Source of the DNA: Paludibacterium sp. B53371
GTDB taxonomy: Bacteria > Pseudomonadota > Gammaproteobacteria > Burkholderiales > Chromobacteriaceae
Direction of reading: 5' to 3'
Length of the DNA stretch: 64,000 nucleotides
NCBI RefSeq assembly: GCF_018802765.1
Contig: NZ_CP069163.1
Coordinates: forward strand, 1,364,001-1,428,000
In this document: piece after piece, positions 26,628 through 34,616 of the stretch
Layout: each line of letters begins with the position of its first letter
How positions within the stretch are numbered: position 1 is the first letter of the stretch
The notes under the pieces: model-generated
The model's database searches: none
Told to the model about the DNA's origin: nothing
What the model saw: the letters and a program-made list of their open reading frames with translations, nothing else
Made by a program: the position numbers and the translations under genes

Positions 26628-27812
26628 ATGAAGGATGACATCACGCGCATCATCGAGCACGGCGACTGGACCCGGGACAATCTGGTCCGGGTGCTCGGCA
26701 TGCAGGACGACGCTGCGCTGGAGGTCTTGCGTGCTGCCGCCGAGGCGATGCTGCTGGACAAGGTGGGGGCCGGTGTCAGCCTGCGCGGCCTGATCGAGTT
26801 TTCCAATGTCTGCATTTCCGATTGCCTGTACTGCGGTATCCGCATGCATAACCGCCAGGTTGATCGCTATACGCTGAGTGACGACGAGATTGTCGAGTCG
26901 GCGCGCTGGTGTGCCGAGAAGGGCTATGGCTCGGTGGTGCTGCAGTCCGGTGAGCGGCGCGATGCGCGCTTTGTAGACCGCCTGGTGGCCAATGTGCGCG
27001 CCATCAAGCAGGCCACGCGTTCCGAACGCCAGCCGGAGGGCGTGGGCATTACCCTGTGTGTCGGCGAACAGTCGCGTGAAGACTATCAGCGCCTGTTCGA
27101 AGCCGGTGCGCACCGTTATCTGCTGCGTATGGAAACCTTCTCGCCCGCGCTGTTCGCGCGGATCCATCCGGCTCACCAACATTATGAAACGCGGCGTGCC
27201 TGTCTGAAGACGCTGCGCGAGGTCGGCTTTCAGGTCGGCACCGGGGTCATGATCGGCATTCCCGGGCAGACGCTGGAAGACCTGGCCGATGATCTGCTGG
27301 CTTTCCGGACGCTGGATATCGACATGATCGGCATGGGGCCTTACATCCCGCATGCCCAGGCGGCCATGCCGGCCGAGTGGCCGGTGGCGCCGGTCGAGGC
27401 GCGGCTGGATCTGGCCTTCAAGATGATCGGTCTGGCGCGACTGATGCTGGGCGATGTGAATATCGCCGCGACCACGGCGCTGCAGGCGCTGGATCCGGTC
27501 GGGCGCGAGCGTGGCCTGCGCTTTGGCGCCAATGTGATCATGCCGCAGGTCACGCCGCTCTCGGTACGCAAGCAATACACCCTTTATGACGGCAAGCCAT
27601 GCCTGGAAGACAGTGCCGGCCAGTGTGCCACCTGTCTGGAAGGCCGCATTGCCTCGGTCAATCGTTTTATCCGCTACCACAGCTGGGGCGACTCGGTGCA
27701 CTTTGCCCAGCGCAACGGTCTGGCCGCCGAGCCGGCCGAGCCGCCGTCCGGCCTGCGTCATCTGGCGCTGCGCGCCGACAAGATTATCAAGCTGCATCTG
27801 CAACAGGATTGA
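26628..27812 (+). CDS. hydE: [FeFe]-hydrogenase maturase HydE (radical SAM)
   Basis: HydE processes the cysteine-bound iron-dicarbonyl-cyanide synthon during assembly of the di-iron subcluster. The radical-SAM motif is Cys-X3-Cys-X2-Cys in VCISDCLYCGIR (about residues 61-68). SAM/barrel signatures include VVLQSGERRD, LLRMETFSPALF and GTGVMIGIPGQTLEDL. The protein is 394 residues from the ATG at 26628, somewhat longer than typical because of a C-terminal tail. Biotin synthase relatives lack HydE's ensemble, and the hydG/hydF context settles the call. First gene of the operon. Confidence 0.93.
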   Translation: MKDDITRIIEHGDWTRDNLVRVLGMQDDAALEVLRAAAEAMLLDKVGAGVSLRGLIEFSNVCISDCLYCGIRMHNRQVDRYTLSDDEIVESARWCAEKGYGSVVLQSGERRDARFVDRLVANVRAIKQATRSERQPEGVGITLCVGEQSREDYQRLFEAGAHRYLLRMETFSPALFARIHPAHQHYETRRACLKTLREVGFQVGTGVMIGIPGQTLEDLADDLLAFRTLDIDMIGMGPYIPHAQAAMPAEWPVAPVEARLDLAFKMIGLARLMLGDVNIAATTALQALDPVGRERGLRFGANVIMPQVTPLSVRKQYTLYDGKPCLEDSAGQCATCLEGRIASVNRFIRYHSWGDSVHFAQRNGLAAEPAEPPSGLRHLALRADKIIKLHLQQD

Positions 27813-27885
27813 TGCAGCCAGTACAGATTTTGGTCATTGAGAATCGCCCGCTGACGGGCAAAGCAATTCCGGGTTGGAGGAAAAA

Positions 27886-29892
27886 TTGAAGACAATGCTG
27901 TATGGGGTATGGGATGGCAAGGTATACGACTTCCGCAAGCAGGCGGCGTCGGACGAGGCCGTCATTCCGGGGCTGAGTGGTCTGGAAGTCTTTGCGCCGG
28001 AGAATCCGGTCAAGGTGTTTGTCGCCGATCGCGGTTTCATGGTGTTCGATGCCTCGGCCAATCTGGCCGGTGCCTTCTGGCAATACCTGGCCCGCGCGGC
28101 GGACGAGTCCTGTGGCAAGTGCACGCCCTGTCGTGTCGGCACGGTGGAATTGCGTGATCAGCTGGATCTGCTGCGTCGCGGTGACGAGCCGGCCGGTGGT
28201 CTGCACAGCCTGCGCATGTTGGCGCATTTGCTGGCGACGACCTCGCTGTGCGGCCTGGGGCAGTCTTCGGGCAAGGCGCTGATGGATGCGCTGACGCACT
28301 TCCCCAGCGAGTTCAGCGGCAAGGCGCCGGTGGCCGAGCAAAATGGCGTGATCTACACCACGGCCCCGTGTATCGAGGCTTGCCCGTCGCGTCTGGATGT
28401 GCCGCGCTATATCGATTCGATCCGCGAGGGGCGTAATACCCAGGCGATGGAAGTCATCCTCGACAAGTACCCGATGGCGGCCTCCTGTGGCCGGGTCTGT
28501 GTGCGTTTCTGCGAGTCGGCCTGTCGTCGTACCAAGGCCGAAGGGGCGCTGGCGATCAAGATGCTCAAGCGTTTTGCTTCCGACAAGGCCTACGCCAGCA
28601 GCAAGTCGTTCTTCAACAAGGAACGGGTGCGCCCGGTACTGCCTGCCCGGAAGAAGGTGGCGGTGGTGGGGGCCGGTCCGGCCGGTGTGACCTGTGCTTA
28701 TCAGTTGCTCAAGCAGGGCATTGATGTCGATGTGATCGACATGCAGCACAAGGCGGGGGGCATGGCGTCGGTGGGGATTCCCAGTTATCGCCTGCCCAAG
28801 GACGTGCTCAAGGCCGAGACCGAAGACGCGATTGTCAGTCTGGGCGGCAAGATGGTGTACGGCCGCAAGCTGGGCGAGGACTTTTCCGTCAATGATCTGT
28901 TCGCCGAGGGCTATGACAGCGTGTTCCTCGGTTATGGCGCCAGCCGTGGCACCCTGCTCGGGGTCAAGGATGAGGACCCGTCGCTCAAGGGCTATTTCTC
29001 GGGTATCGACTTTCTCAAGGCGGTGCATGACCGGGTAGAAGACGGTGTGCCGTTCGAGGTGAATGGCGAGGTCATCGTGGTCGGCGGCGGCAACGTGGCC
29101 ATGGACTGCGTGCGTTCGGCGCTGCGCCTGGGGGCGCGCAAGGTGCATCTGGTGTATCGCCGTACTGTGGCCGACATGCCGGCAGATCACGAGGAGATCG
29201 AGGCTTCCGAGAAGGAGGGCATCGTGTTCCATTGCCTGACCAATCCGTCGCGGCTGATTGCCGATAACGGCCGGGTGGTCGGGGTGGAAGTGGTCGACAT
29301 GCGCCAGACCGAGGTCGATGCCCGCGGTCGCCGCAATGTCGAGGCGGTGGAAGGTTCCGAGCATGTGCTCAAGTGCGATGTGGTGATTGCCGCCATCGGT
29401 CAGCAGGTGGATCGTGCCACGCTGGGCGAGGCTGACGGCATCGAGACCGATCGCTGGGGCTGCGTGGTGGCCGACAAGGACACCATGACCACCTCGCGCG
29501 AGGGGGTGTTTGCCGGCGGTGACTGTGTGCTGGGGCCGCAGACGCTGATTCAGGCCATGGCGCACGGCGAGCGTGCCGCACTGAGCATCGTGCAGTATCT
29601 GCAGGGGCAGCAGCCGAGCGTGTTGCCGGAACAGCGCATGCAGGCGCTGATTGCCGCCAACAAGCTGCTCAAGGGCGATTGCCTGCAGCGCGAGCCGATG
29701 CCGAAGCCGCGTCAGGCTGTCCCGGAACAGCCGGTCGAAGACCGGGTGGGCAACTTTACCGAGGTCGAGCTGGCGCTGACGCAGCGTGATGCCTACCTGG
29801 AGTCGGAACGTTGCCTGCGTTGCTACCGCCATTATCTGGTGGTGACCGAAAACCCGCTGGCGCACACTGCCCGCGCCGCTGAATTCGCATGA
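27886..29892 (+). CDS. NuoF/GltD-type Fe-S flavoprotein (SfrB-like), hydrogenase electron partner
   Basis: A two-part protein of about 668 residues. The first 140 residues match the C-terminal Fe-S domain of NuoF (SCGKCTPCRVGTVELRDQL...TSLCGLGQS), without its FMN/NADH domain. The rest matches the GltD flavoprotein: Cys-rich N-terminus (APCIEACPSRLDVP, CGRVCVRFCESACRR), FAD loop VAVVGAGPAGVTCA, NAD(P)H loop VIVVGGGNVAMDC with VHLVYRRT, and GVFAGGDCVLGPQTL. A C-terminal ERCLRCYRH adds Cys. This is the SfrB-like architecture found with some NADPH-linked hydrogenases. GGAGG at 27876-27880 favours a TTG start at 27886; ATG 27895 is the alternative. HydA follows after 12 bp, so electron transfer to it is likely. 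Confidence 0.8.
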   Translation: MKTMLYGVWDGKVYDFRKQAASDEAVIPGLSGLEVFAPENPVKVFVADRGFMVFDASANLAGAFWQYLARAADESCGKCTPCRVGTVELRDQLDLLRRGDEPAGGLHSLRMLAHLLATTSLCGLGQSSGKALMDALTHFPSEFSGKAPVAEQNGVIYTTAPCIEACPSRLDVPRYIDSIREGRNTQAMEVILDKYPMAASCGRVCVRFCESACRRTKAEGALAIKMLKRFASDKAYASSKSFFNKERVRPVLPARKKVAVVGAGPAGVTCAYQLLKQGIDVDVIDMQHKAGGMASVGIPSYRLPKDVLKAETEDAIVSLGGKMVYGRKLGEDFSVNDLFAEGYDSVFLGYGASRGTLLGVKDEDPSLKGYFSGIDFLKAVHDRVEDGVPFEVNGEVIVVGGGNVAMDCVRSALRLGARKVHLVYRRTVADMPADHEEIEASEKEGIVFHCLTNPSRLIADNGRVVGVEVVDMRQTEVDARGRRNVEAVEGSEHVLKCDVVIAAIGQQVDRATLGEADGIETDRWGCVVADKDTMTTSREGVFAGGDCVLGPQTLIQAMAHGERAALSIVQYLQGQQPSVLPEQRMQALIAANKLLKGDCLQREPMPKPRQAVPEQPVEDRVGNFTEVELALTQRDAYLESERCLRCYRHYLVVTENPLAHTARAAEFA

Positions 29893-29904
29893 TTGGGTTG
29901 GAAA

Positions 29905-31662
29905 ATGAAAGCACAGATCAATAACAAGGAATGTTCGTTCGAGGCGCAGGAGTCGATTCTGCAAGTGGCGCGTCGTCATGGCGTGTTCATCCCGACCTTG
30001 TGCGAGTTGCACGATCAGGGGCATGCCCCGGGAACTTGCCGGGTCTGCCTGGTGGAAGTGAAGCGCGAGGGCGCGGCCAGTTCCGAGTTTGTCACGGCCT
30101 GTGATACGCCGATGCAGGAAGGGTTGCAGGTCATGACCCGTACCCAGGCGGTGCAGGATCTGCGTCGGGTGCAGGTCGAGCTGATCATGGCCGAGCACAA
30201 TCAGGATTGTGCCGCCTGTTCGCGTCATGGCGATTGCGAACTGCTGGACGTGGCCGAAGCGGTCGGTGTGCGTCAGTCGTCCTGCAGTATCGCCCGTCCG
30301 GGCGTGAGCAAGGTGTGCGAAGGCACGGACAATGCCATTCGTTTTGATCCCAGCCGCTGTATCCGCTGCATGCGCTGCGTGGCGATGTGCCGCGACATTC
30401 AGGGGGTGGATGCCCTGAGTCTGGTGGGGCGTGGAGCCGAGTCGGCCATCGAGCTCAATGGGGGGGATGAGCGCCGTCAGTCTGACTGTGTGTCCTGTGG
30501 TCAGTGCGTGATGGTGTGCCCGACCGGTGCGCTGTCGGAGAACGATCAGACGCAGACGGTGATGAATTATCTGGTGGATCCGGAGATTGTCACGGTGTTC
30601 CAGATCGCCCCGGCAATCCGCGTCGGCTTCGGTCAGGAGTTCGGTCTGCCGGCCGGGACCAATGTCGAGGGTCAGGTGGTGGCGGCGCTGCGCCAGATCG
30701 GTGCCGACGTGATTCTGGATACCAATTTTGCTGCCGACCTGGTGATCATGGAGGAAGGGAACGAGGTGCTGGGCCGTGTCCTGGAGGGCCGCGGCACGAC
30801 CTTTACCTCCTGTTGCCCGGGCTGGGTGGATTTTGCCGAGAAGCATTTCCCGGACATCCTGCCCATGGTGTCGTCGACGCGTTCGCCGCAGCAATGTCTG
30901 GGTTCGCTGGCCAAGACCTATCTGGCCAAAAAGATGGACATCGAGGCCGCGCATATCCGCGTGGTATCGATCATGCCGTGTACTGCCAAGAAGCAGGAAG
31001 CGGCGCGGCCTGAGCTGGCCAAGGACGGCATTCCGGATGTGGATGTGGTGCTGACCATCCGCGAGTTTGCCCGACTGCTGCGGCGCGAAGGGGTCGATCT
31101 GGCGGCGCTGGAACCGTCGGCTTTCGATAACCCGCTGATGAGTGAGTACACCGGTGCCGGGGTGATCTTCGGTACCACCGGCGGGGTGATGGAAGCGGCG
31201 ATCCGTACGCTGTATTTCGTGGCCAACGGCAAGGAGCTGGAGGGCATTGAGGTGCATGAGGTGCGCGGTTTCGATCATGTGCGCGAGGCCAGCATCGAAG
31301 TGGGTGGTCAGGTCGGTACGCTGAATGTGGCCATGGTGCATGGTCTCAAGGGGGCGGCCCAGATGGCCCAGGCGGTGCTGGACGGTGCGGTGAAGTATGA
31401 CTTCATCGAGGTGATGGCCTGCCCGGGGGGGTGTATCGATGGCGGCGGTCATCTGCGCAGCAAGAAGGGCTATCTCAAGCATGCCGAGGCGCGGCGCAAG
31501 GGGCTGTATGCCATTGACCGCAAGACCGGTGCGCGCCAGTCGCACCGTAACCAGCAGGTACAGAAGCTGTATCAGGATTTCCTCGGCGAACCGTTATCGC
31601 ATGTGTCGCACGAGCTGCTGCATACGCATTACCACGCCAAGCCGCGCCAGGAAGAAGTCTGA
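29905..31662 (+). CDS. hydA: [FeFe]-hydrogenase catalytic subunit (M3-type, group A)
   Basis: Reversibly reduces protons to H2. The 585-residue protein carries a 2Fe-2S domain (Cys 33, 45, 48, 66), a His-ligated 4Fe-4S (His 98; Cys 102, 105, 111), two 4Fe-4S clusters (CIRCMRCVAMC, CVSCGQCVMVC) and the H-domain. All three H-cluster signatures are intact: FTSCCPGW, IMPCTAKKQE and EVMACPGGCIDGGG. The CpI proton-path residues (Glu279, Glu282, Arg286, Cys299, Ser319 in CpI numbering) are all kept by my alignment (IMEEGNEVLGR, SCC, VSSTRSP). There is no Tat signal, so it is cytoplasmic. ATG 29905 is chosen over TTG 29893. Confidence 0.96.
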   Translation: MKAQINNKECSFEAQESILQVARRHGVFIPTLCELHDQGHAPGTCRVCLVEVKREGAASSEFVTACDTPMQEGLQVMTRTQAVQDLRRVQVELIMAEHNQDCAACSRHGDCELLDVAEAVGVRQSSCSIARPGVSKVCEGTDNAIRFDPSRCIRCMRCVAMCRDIQGVDALSLVGRGAESAIELNGGDERRQSDCVSCGQCVMVCPTGALSENDQTQTVMNYLVDPEIVTVFQIAPAIRVGFGQEFGLPAGTNVEGQVVAALRQIGADVILDTNFAADLVIMEEGNEVLGRVLEGRGTTFTSCCPGWVDFAEKHFPDILPMVSSTRSPQQCLGSLAKTYLAKKMDIEAAHIRVVSIMPCTAKKQEAARPELAKDGIPDVDVVLTIREFARLLRREGVDLAALEPSAFDNPLMSEYTGAGVIFGTTGGVMEAAIRTLYFVANGKELEGIEVHEVRGFDHVREASIEVGGQVGTLNVAMVHGLKGAAQMAQAVLDGAVKYDFIEVMACPGGCIDGGGHLRSKKGYLKHAEARRKGLYAIDRKTGARQSHRNQQVQKLYQDFLGEPLSHVSHELLHTHYHAKPRQEEV

Positions 31663-31704
31663 GCGCGAGGGGTGCCGCCCGCGGCGCCCTGATGCAAGAA
31701 GCCT

Positions 31705-31731
31705 GCACCGCCGTCTTCCCGGCGGCGGTGC
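31705..31731. other. GC-rich stem-loop between hydA and hydG
   Basis: GCACCGCCG (31705-31713) and CGGCGGTGC (31723-31731) can form a 9-bp stem in the 120-bp hydA-hydG spacer. No T run follows, so it is not a classical terminator. It may stabilise the hydA 3' end or tune downstream expression. Confidence 0.5.
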
Positions 31732-31782
31732 CGAAGGGCTCGGCAGGATAGGGATGAACGGATTTTTACATTGGAGAAAAGC

Positions 31783-33186
31783 ATGAGTCACATTCACGAT
31801 ACCCAGGCCACCTGGCTGAACCCGGAAGTTGTCGAAACCGCGCTGGCCAATGCCAACAAGGATCCGGCACATATCCGCACCGTGCTGGCGAAGGCGCGCG
31901 AACTGAAGGGGCTGGATTTTGACGATGTGGCCGCCCTGGCCAGCATCGACAACGACGAGCTGCGTGACGAGCTGTTTGCCACGGCGCGCTACGTCAAGGA
32001 AGAAATCTACGGCAAGCGCATGGTGCTGTTTGCACCGCTGTACATTTCGAATGTGTGCGGCAATGAGTGTACTTATTGCGCATTCCGTGCCTCGAACAAG
32101 GAGATTCAGCGTCATGCGCTGAATATGGACGATATCAAGCAGGAAGCGCTGTGCCTGATCGATCAGGGGCAGAAGCGTGTACTGCTGGTGGCCGGTGAGG
32201 GCTACTCGGCGGCCAATGGCGGATTCAACTATGTGCTGGACGCGATCGATGCGGTGTACTCGGTCGAGCACAAGAACGGCAATATCCGCCGCCTGAATGT
32301 CAATGTGGCGCCGCTGAGCATTGAAGAGTTCCAGGCCCTGAAGGCCCGTGAAATCGGCACTTATCAGCTGTTCCAGGAAACGTATCATCGTCCGACTTAT
32401 GCCGAGGTGCATGTGCGCGGCAAGAAGGCGGATTTCGACTGGCGTGCCAGTGCGATGGACCGGGCCATGCAGGCGGGCATCGACGATGTTGGTCTGGGCG
32501 CGCTGTTCGGTTTGTATGACTGGCGTTTCGAGCTGATGAGCGTGATGCAGCATATCGCCCATCTGGAGGAGCGTTTCGGGGTAGGCGCCCACACCATCAG
32601 CGTGCCGCGTATCGAACCGGCCGAAGGTTCCGATTACGCCAGCGCCCCGCCTTATGCCGTCAATGACGACGATTTCAAGAAGCTGATCGCCATTTTGCGT
32701 CTGGCGGTGCCGTATACCGGTCTGATTCTGTCGACGCGCGAATCGGCCGAGATGCGCCGTGAGGCGATTGCGCTGGGGATTTCGCAGATTTCCGCCGGCA
32801 GCCGGACCAATCCGGGGGGCTATGGCGCCGACGAAGGCTCGACCGAGCAGTTCCAGCTGGGTGATCACCGCTCGCTGGAAGAGGTGGTGCGCGAGTTGTC
32901 GCAGGCCGGCTTCGTGCCGTCGTTCTGCACGGCCTGCTACCGCATGGGGCGTACCGGCAAGGATTTCATGGATCTGGCCAAGCCGGGTCTGATCAAGCGC
33001 AAGTGCGATCCGAATGCGGTGACCACGCTGCAGGAGTACTTGTGTGATTATGCCGAGCCGGAAACGCAGGCTGCCGGCGAGACCGCCATCATGCAGTCGC
33101 TGGACAAGATGGATGCCAAGACCCGTCGCAACGCCGAGAAGATGTTGAACATGATCCGCTCGGGTCGTCGCGACATTTACTGCTGA
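31783..33186 (+). CDS. hydG: [FeFe]-hydrogenase maturase HydG (tyrosine lyase)
   Basis: HydG cleaves tyrosine to make CO and CN for the H-cluster and builds the iron synthon. The radical-SAM Cys-X3-Cys-X2-Cys is VCGNECTYCAF (near residue 90). The C-terminal auxiliary cluster motif is Cys-X2-Cys...Cys in FCTACYRMGRTGKDFMD...IKRKC (about 380-405), which separates HydG from ThiH. The 467-residue length is typical. The ATG at 31783 follows TTGGAGAAAAGC. A spacer with a stem-loop separates it from hydA; aspA follows after 7 bp. Confidence 0.95.
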   Translation: MSHIHDTQATWLNPEVVETALANANKDPAHIRTVLAKARELKGLDFDDVAALASIDNDELRDELFATARYVKEEIYGKRMVLFAPLYISNVCGNECTYCAFRASNKEIQRHALNMDDIKQEALCLIDQGQKRVLLVAGEGYSAANGGFNYVLDAIDAVYSVEHKNGNIRRLNVNVAPLSIEEFQALKAREIGTYQLFQETYHRPTYAEVHVRGKKADFDWRASAMDRAMQAGIDDVGLGALFGLYDWRFELMSVMQHIAHLEERFGVGAHTISVPRIEPAEGSDYASAPPYAVNDDDFKKLIAILRLAVPYTGLILSTRESAEMRREAIALGISQISAGSRTNPGGYGADEGSTEQFQLGDHRSLEEVVRELSQAGFVPSFCTACYRMGRTGKDFMDLAKPGLIKRKCDPNAVTTLQEYLCDYAEPETQAAGETAIMQSLDKMDAKTRRNAEKMLNMIRSGRRDIYC

Positions 33187-33193
33187 GGCGATC

Positions 33194-34615
33194 ATGGCCT
33201 TGCGTCTGGAAAGCGATTCGCTCGGTCAGGTCGAGCTGCCGCAGGATGCCTGGTACGGCGCGCACACCGCCCGGGCGCGCGACAACTTCCTGCTCAGCGG
33301 GCAGGGGGTGGCGCCCGAGCTGGTGTCGGCCTTTGCCCGGGTCAAGATTGCCTGCGCACGCACCAATGCGGCGTTGGGTTATCTGCCGGCCGAGCTGGCG
33401 GAGGCCATTGTGCGCGCCGCGCGCGAGATGGCGGCCGGCGAGTTTGCCAGCTCGATGGTGGTGGACGCGCTGCAGGGCGGGGCAGGGACCTCGCTCAATA
33501 TGAATGTCAATGAGGTGCTGGCCAACCGGGCCGAGGAGCTGCTCGGCGGCCAGCGCGGCCAGTACCGGCTGGTGCATCCGATTGATCATGTCAATCTGCA
33601 TCAGTCGACCAACGATACTTATCCGACGGCGTTGAAGGTGGCGGCCATCGGCCTGCTGCGGCAGTTGCATATCGATATCTCGGAACTGCAGATGGCCTTC
33701 CAGCGCAAGGAAGGTGAGTTTGCCCATGTGGTGAAGATCGGCCGCACGCAGCTGCAGGATGCCTGTCCGATGAGCATGGCGGCGAGTTTTTCGGCCTGGG
33801 CCGAGGGGCTGTCGCGTGACCGCTGGCGGGTGTCCAAGTGCGAGGAGCGGTTGCGGGTGGTCAATCTTGGCGGCACGGCGATCGGCACCGGCATCACGGC
33901 GCCGCGCGAGTATATCTTTGCCGTGACCGAGCGCCTGCGCGAAGAAACCGGCTTTGGGCTGGCGCGGGCAGAGAATCTGGTCGATGCCACGCAGAATGCG
34001 GATGTTTTTGTCGAAGTGTCCGGCATTCTCAAGGCGCATGCGGTCAATCTGCTGAAGTGTTCGTCGGATCTGCGTCTGCTGGCTTCGGGGCCGCGTGCCG
34101 GTCTGGGTGAGCTGCGTCTGCCGCCGATGCAGGTTGGCTCGAGTATCATGCCCGGCAAGGTGAATCCGGTGATCTGCGAGGCAGTGGCGCAGGCGGCGAT
34201 GCAGGTGATTGCCAATGATGCCGCCATCACGATGGCGGCGCAGTCCGGCCAGCTGGAGCTGAATGCCTTCCTGCCGCTGGTGGCGCATGCGCTGCTTGGG
34301 TCGCTGACCTTGTTGTGTCGCGCCAACCGCATGTTCCGTCTGCGCTGCGTCGAGGGGATTGAGGTGAATGAGGCGGCCTGCCGCGAGCATGTCGCGCAGT
34401 CGCTGTCGACGGTGACGGCGCTGGTGCCGCTGATCGGCTATGAGGCGGCGGCCGGACTGGCCAAGCAGGCGCTGGCGCAGGGTTGTACCATTGCCGAGCT
34501 GGTGCGCGCCGAGGGACGGTTGAGCGAGGCGGCACTGGCCGAGGCCCTGTCGCCGGCGGCGATGACGGCGCTGGGTTTCCGTGGTGGTCCGCGTCAGCCG
34601 AATGGAGGAAATTGA
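33194..34615 (+). CDS. aspA: Aspartate ammonia-lyase (aspartase) within hyd operon
   Basis: Member of the fumarase/aspartase superfamily, 473 residues, with the signature GSSIMPGKVNPV near 315 and the NLHQSTNDTYPTAL substrate loop near 136. The active-site segment reads GRTQLQDACPM: aspartases have Gln after the Thr, class II fumarases His, so I call aspartase (L-aspartate to fumarate plus NH3). It sits between hydG and hydF with 7-bp and 1-bp gaps, so it belongs to the hydrogenase operon. The same neighbourhood is known in other bacteria with HydEFG. Ammonia for the azadithiolate bridge, or fumarate, may be the useful product; that is inference. Confidence 0.88.
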   Translation: MALRLESDSLGQVELPQDAWYGAHTARARDNFLLSGQGVAPELVSAFARVKIACARTNAALGYLPAELAEAIVRAAREMAAGEFASSMVVDALQGGAGTSLNMNVNEVLANRAEELLGGQRGQYRLVHPIDHVNLHQSTNDTYPTALKVAAIGLLRQLHIDISELQMAFQRKEGEFAHVVKIGRTQLQDACPMSMAASFSAWAEGLSRDRWRVSKCEERLRVVNLGGTAIGTGITAPREYIFAVTERLREETGFGLARAENLVDATQNADVFVEVSGILKAHAVNLLKCSSDLRLLASGPRAGLGELRLPPMQVGSSIMPGKVNPVICEAVAQAAMQVIANDAAITMAAQSGQLELNAFLPLVAHALLGSLTLLCRANRMFRLRCVEGIEVNEAACREHVAQSLSTVTALVPLIGYEAAAGLAKQALAQGCTIAELVRAEGRLSEAALAEALSPAAMTALGFRGGPRQPNGGN

Positions 34616-34616
34616 C

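Noticed and set aside
27787-31545. Open frame of 1252 codons antisense to hydE end, the flavoprotein gene and hydA
   Set aside because: It is a by-product of GC-rich codon bias: the composition is His/Gln/Arg-rich with no domain pattern, and the opposite strand encodes intact known proteins.
33194-34615. Reading the hyd-operon lyase as class II fumarase
   Set aside because: The active-site segment is GRTQLQDACPM; class II fumarases have His after the Thr, aspartases Gln.
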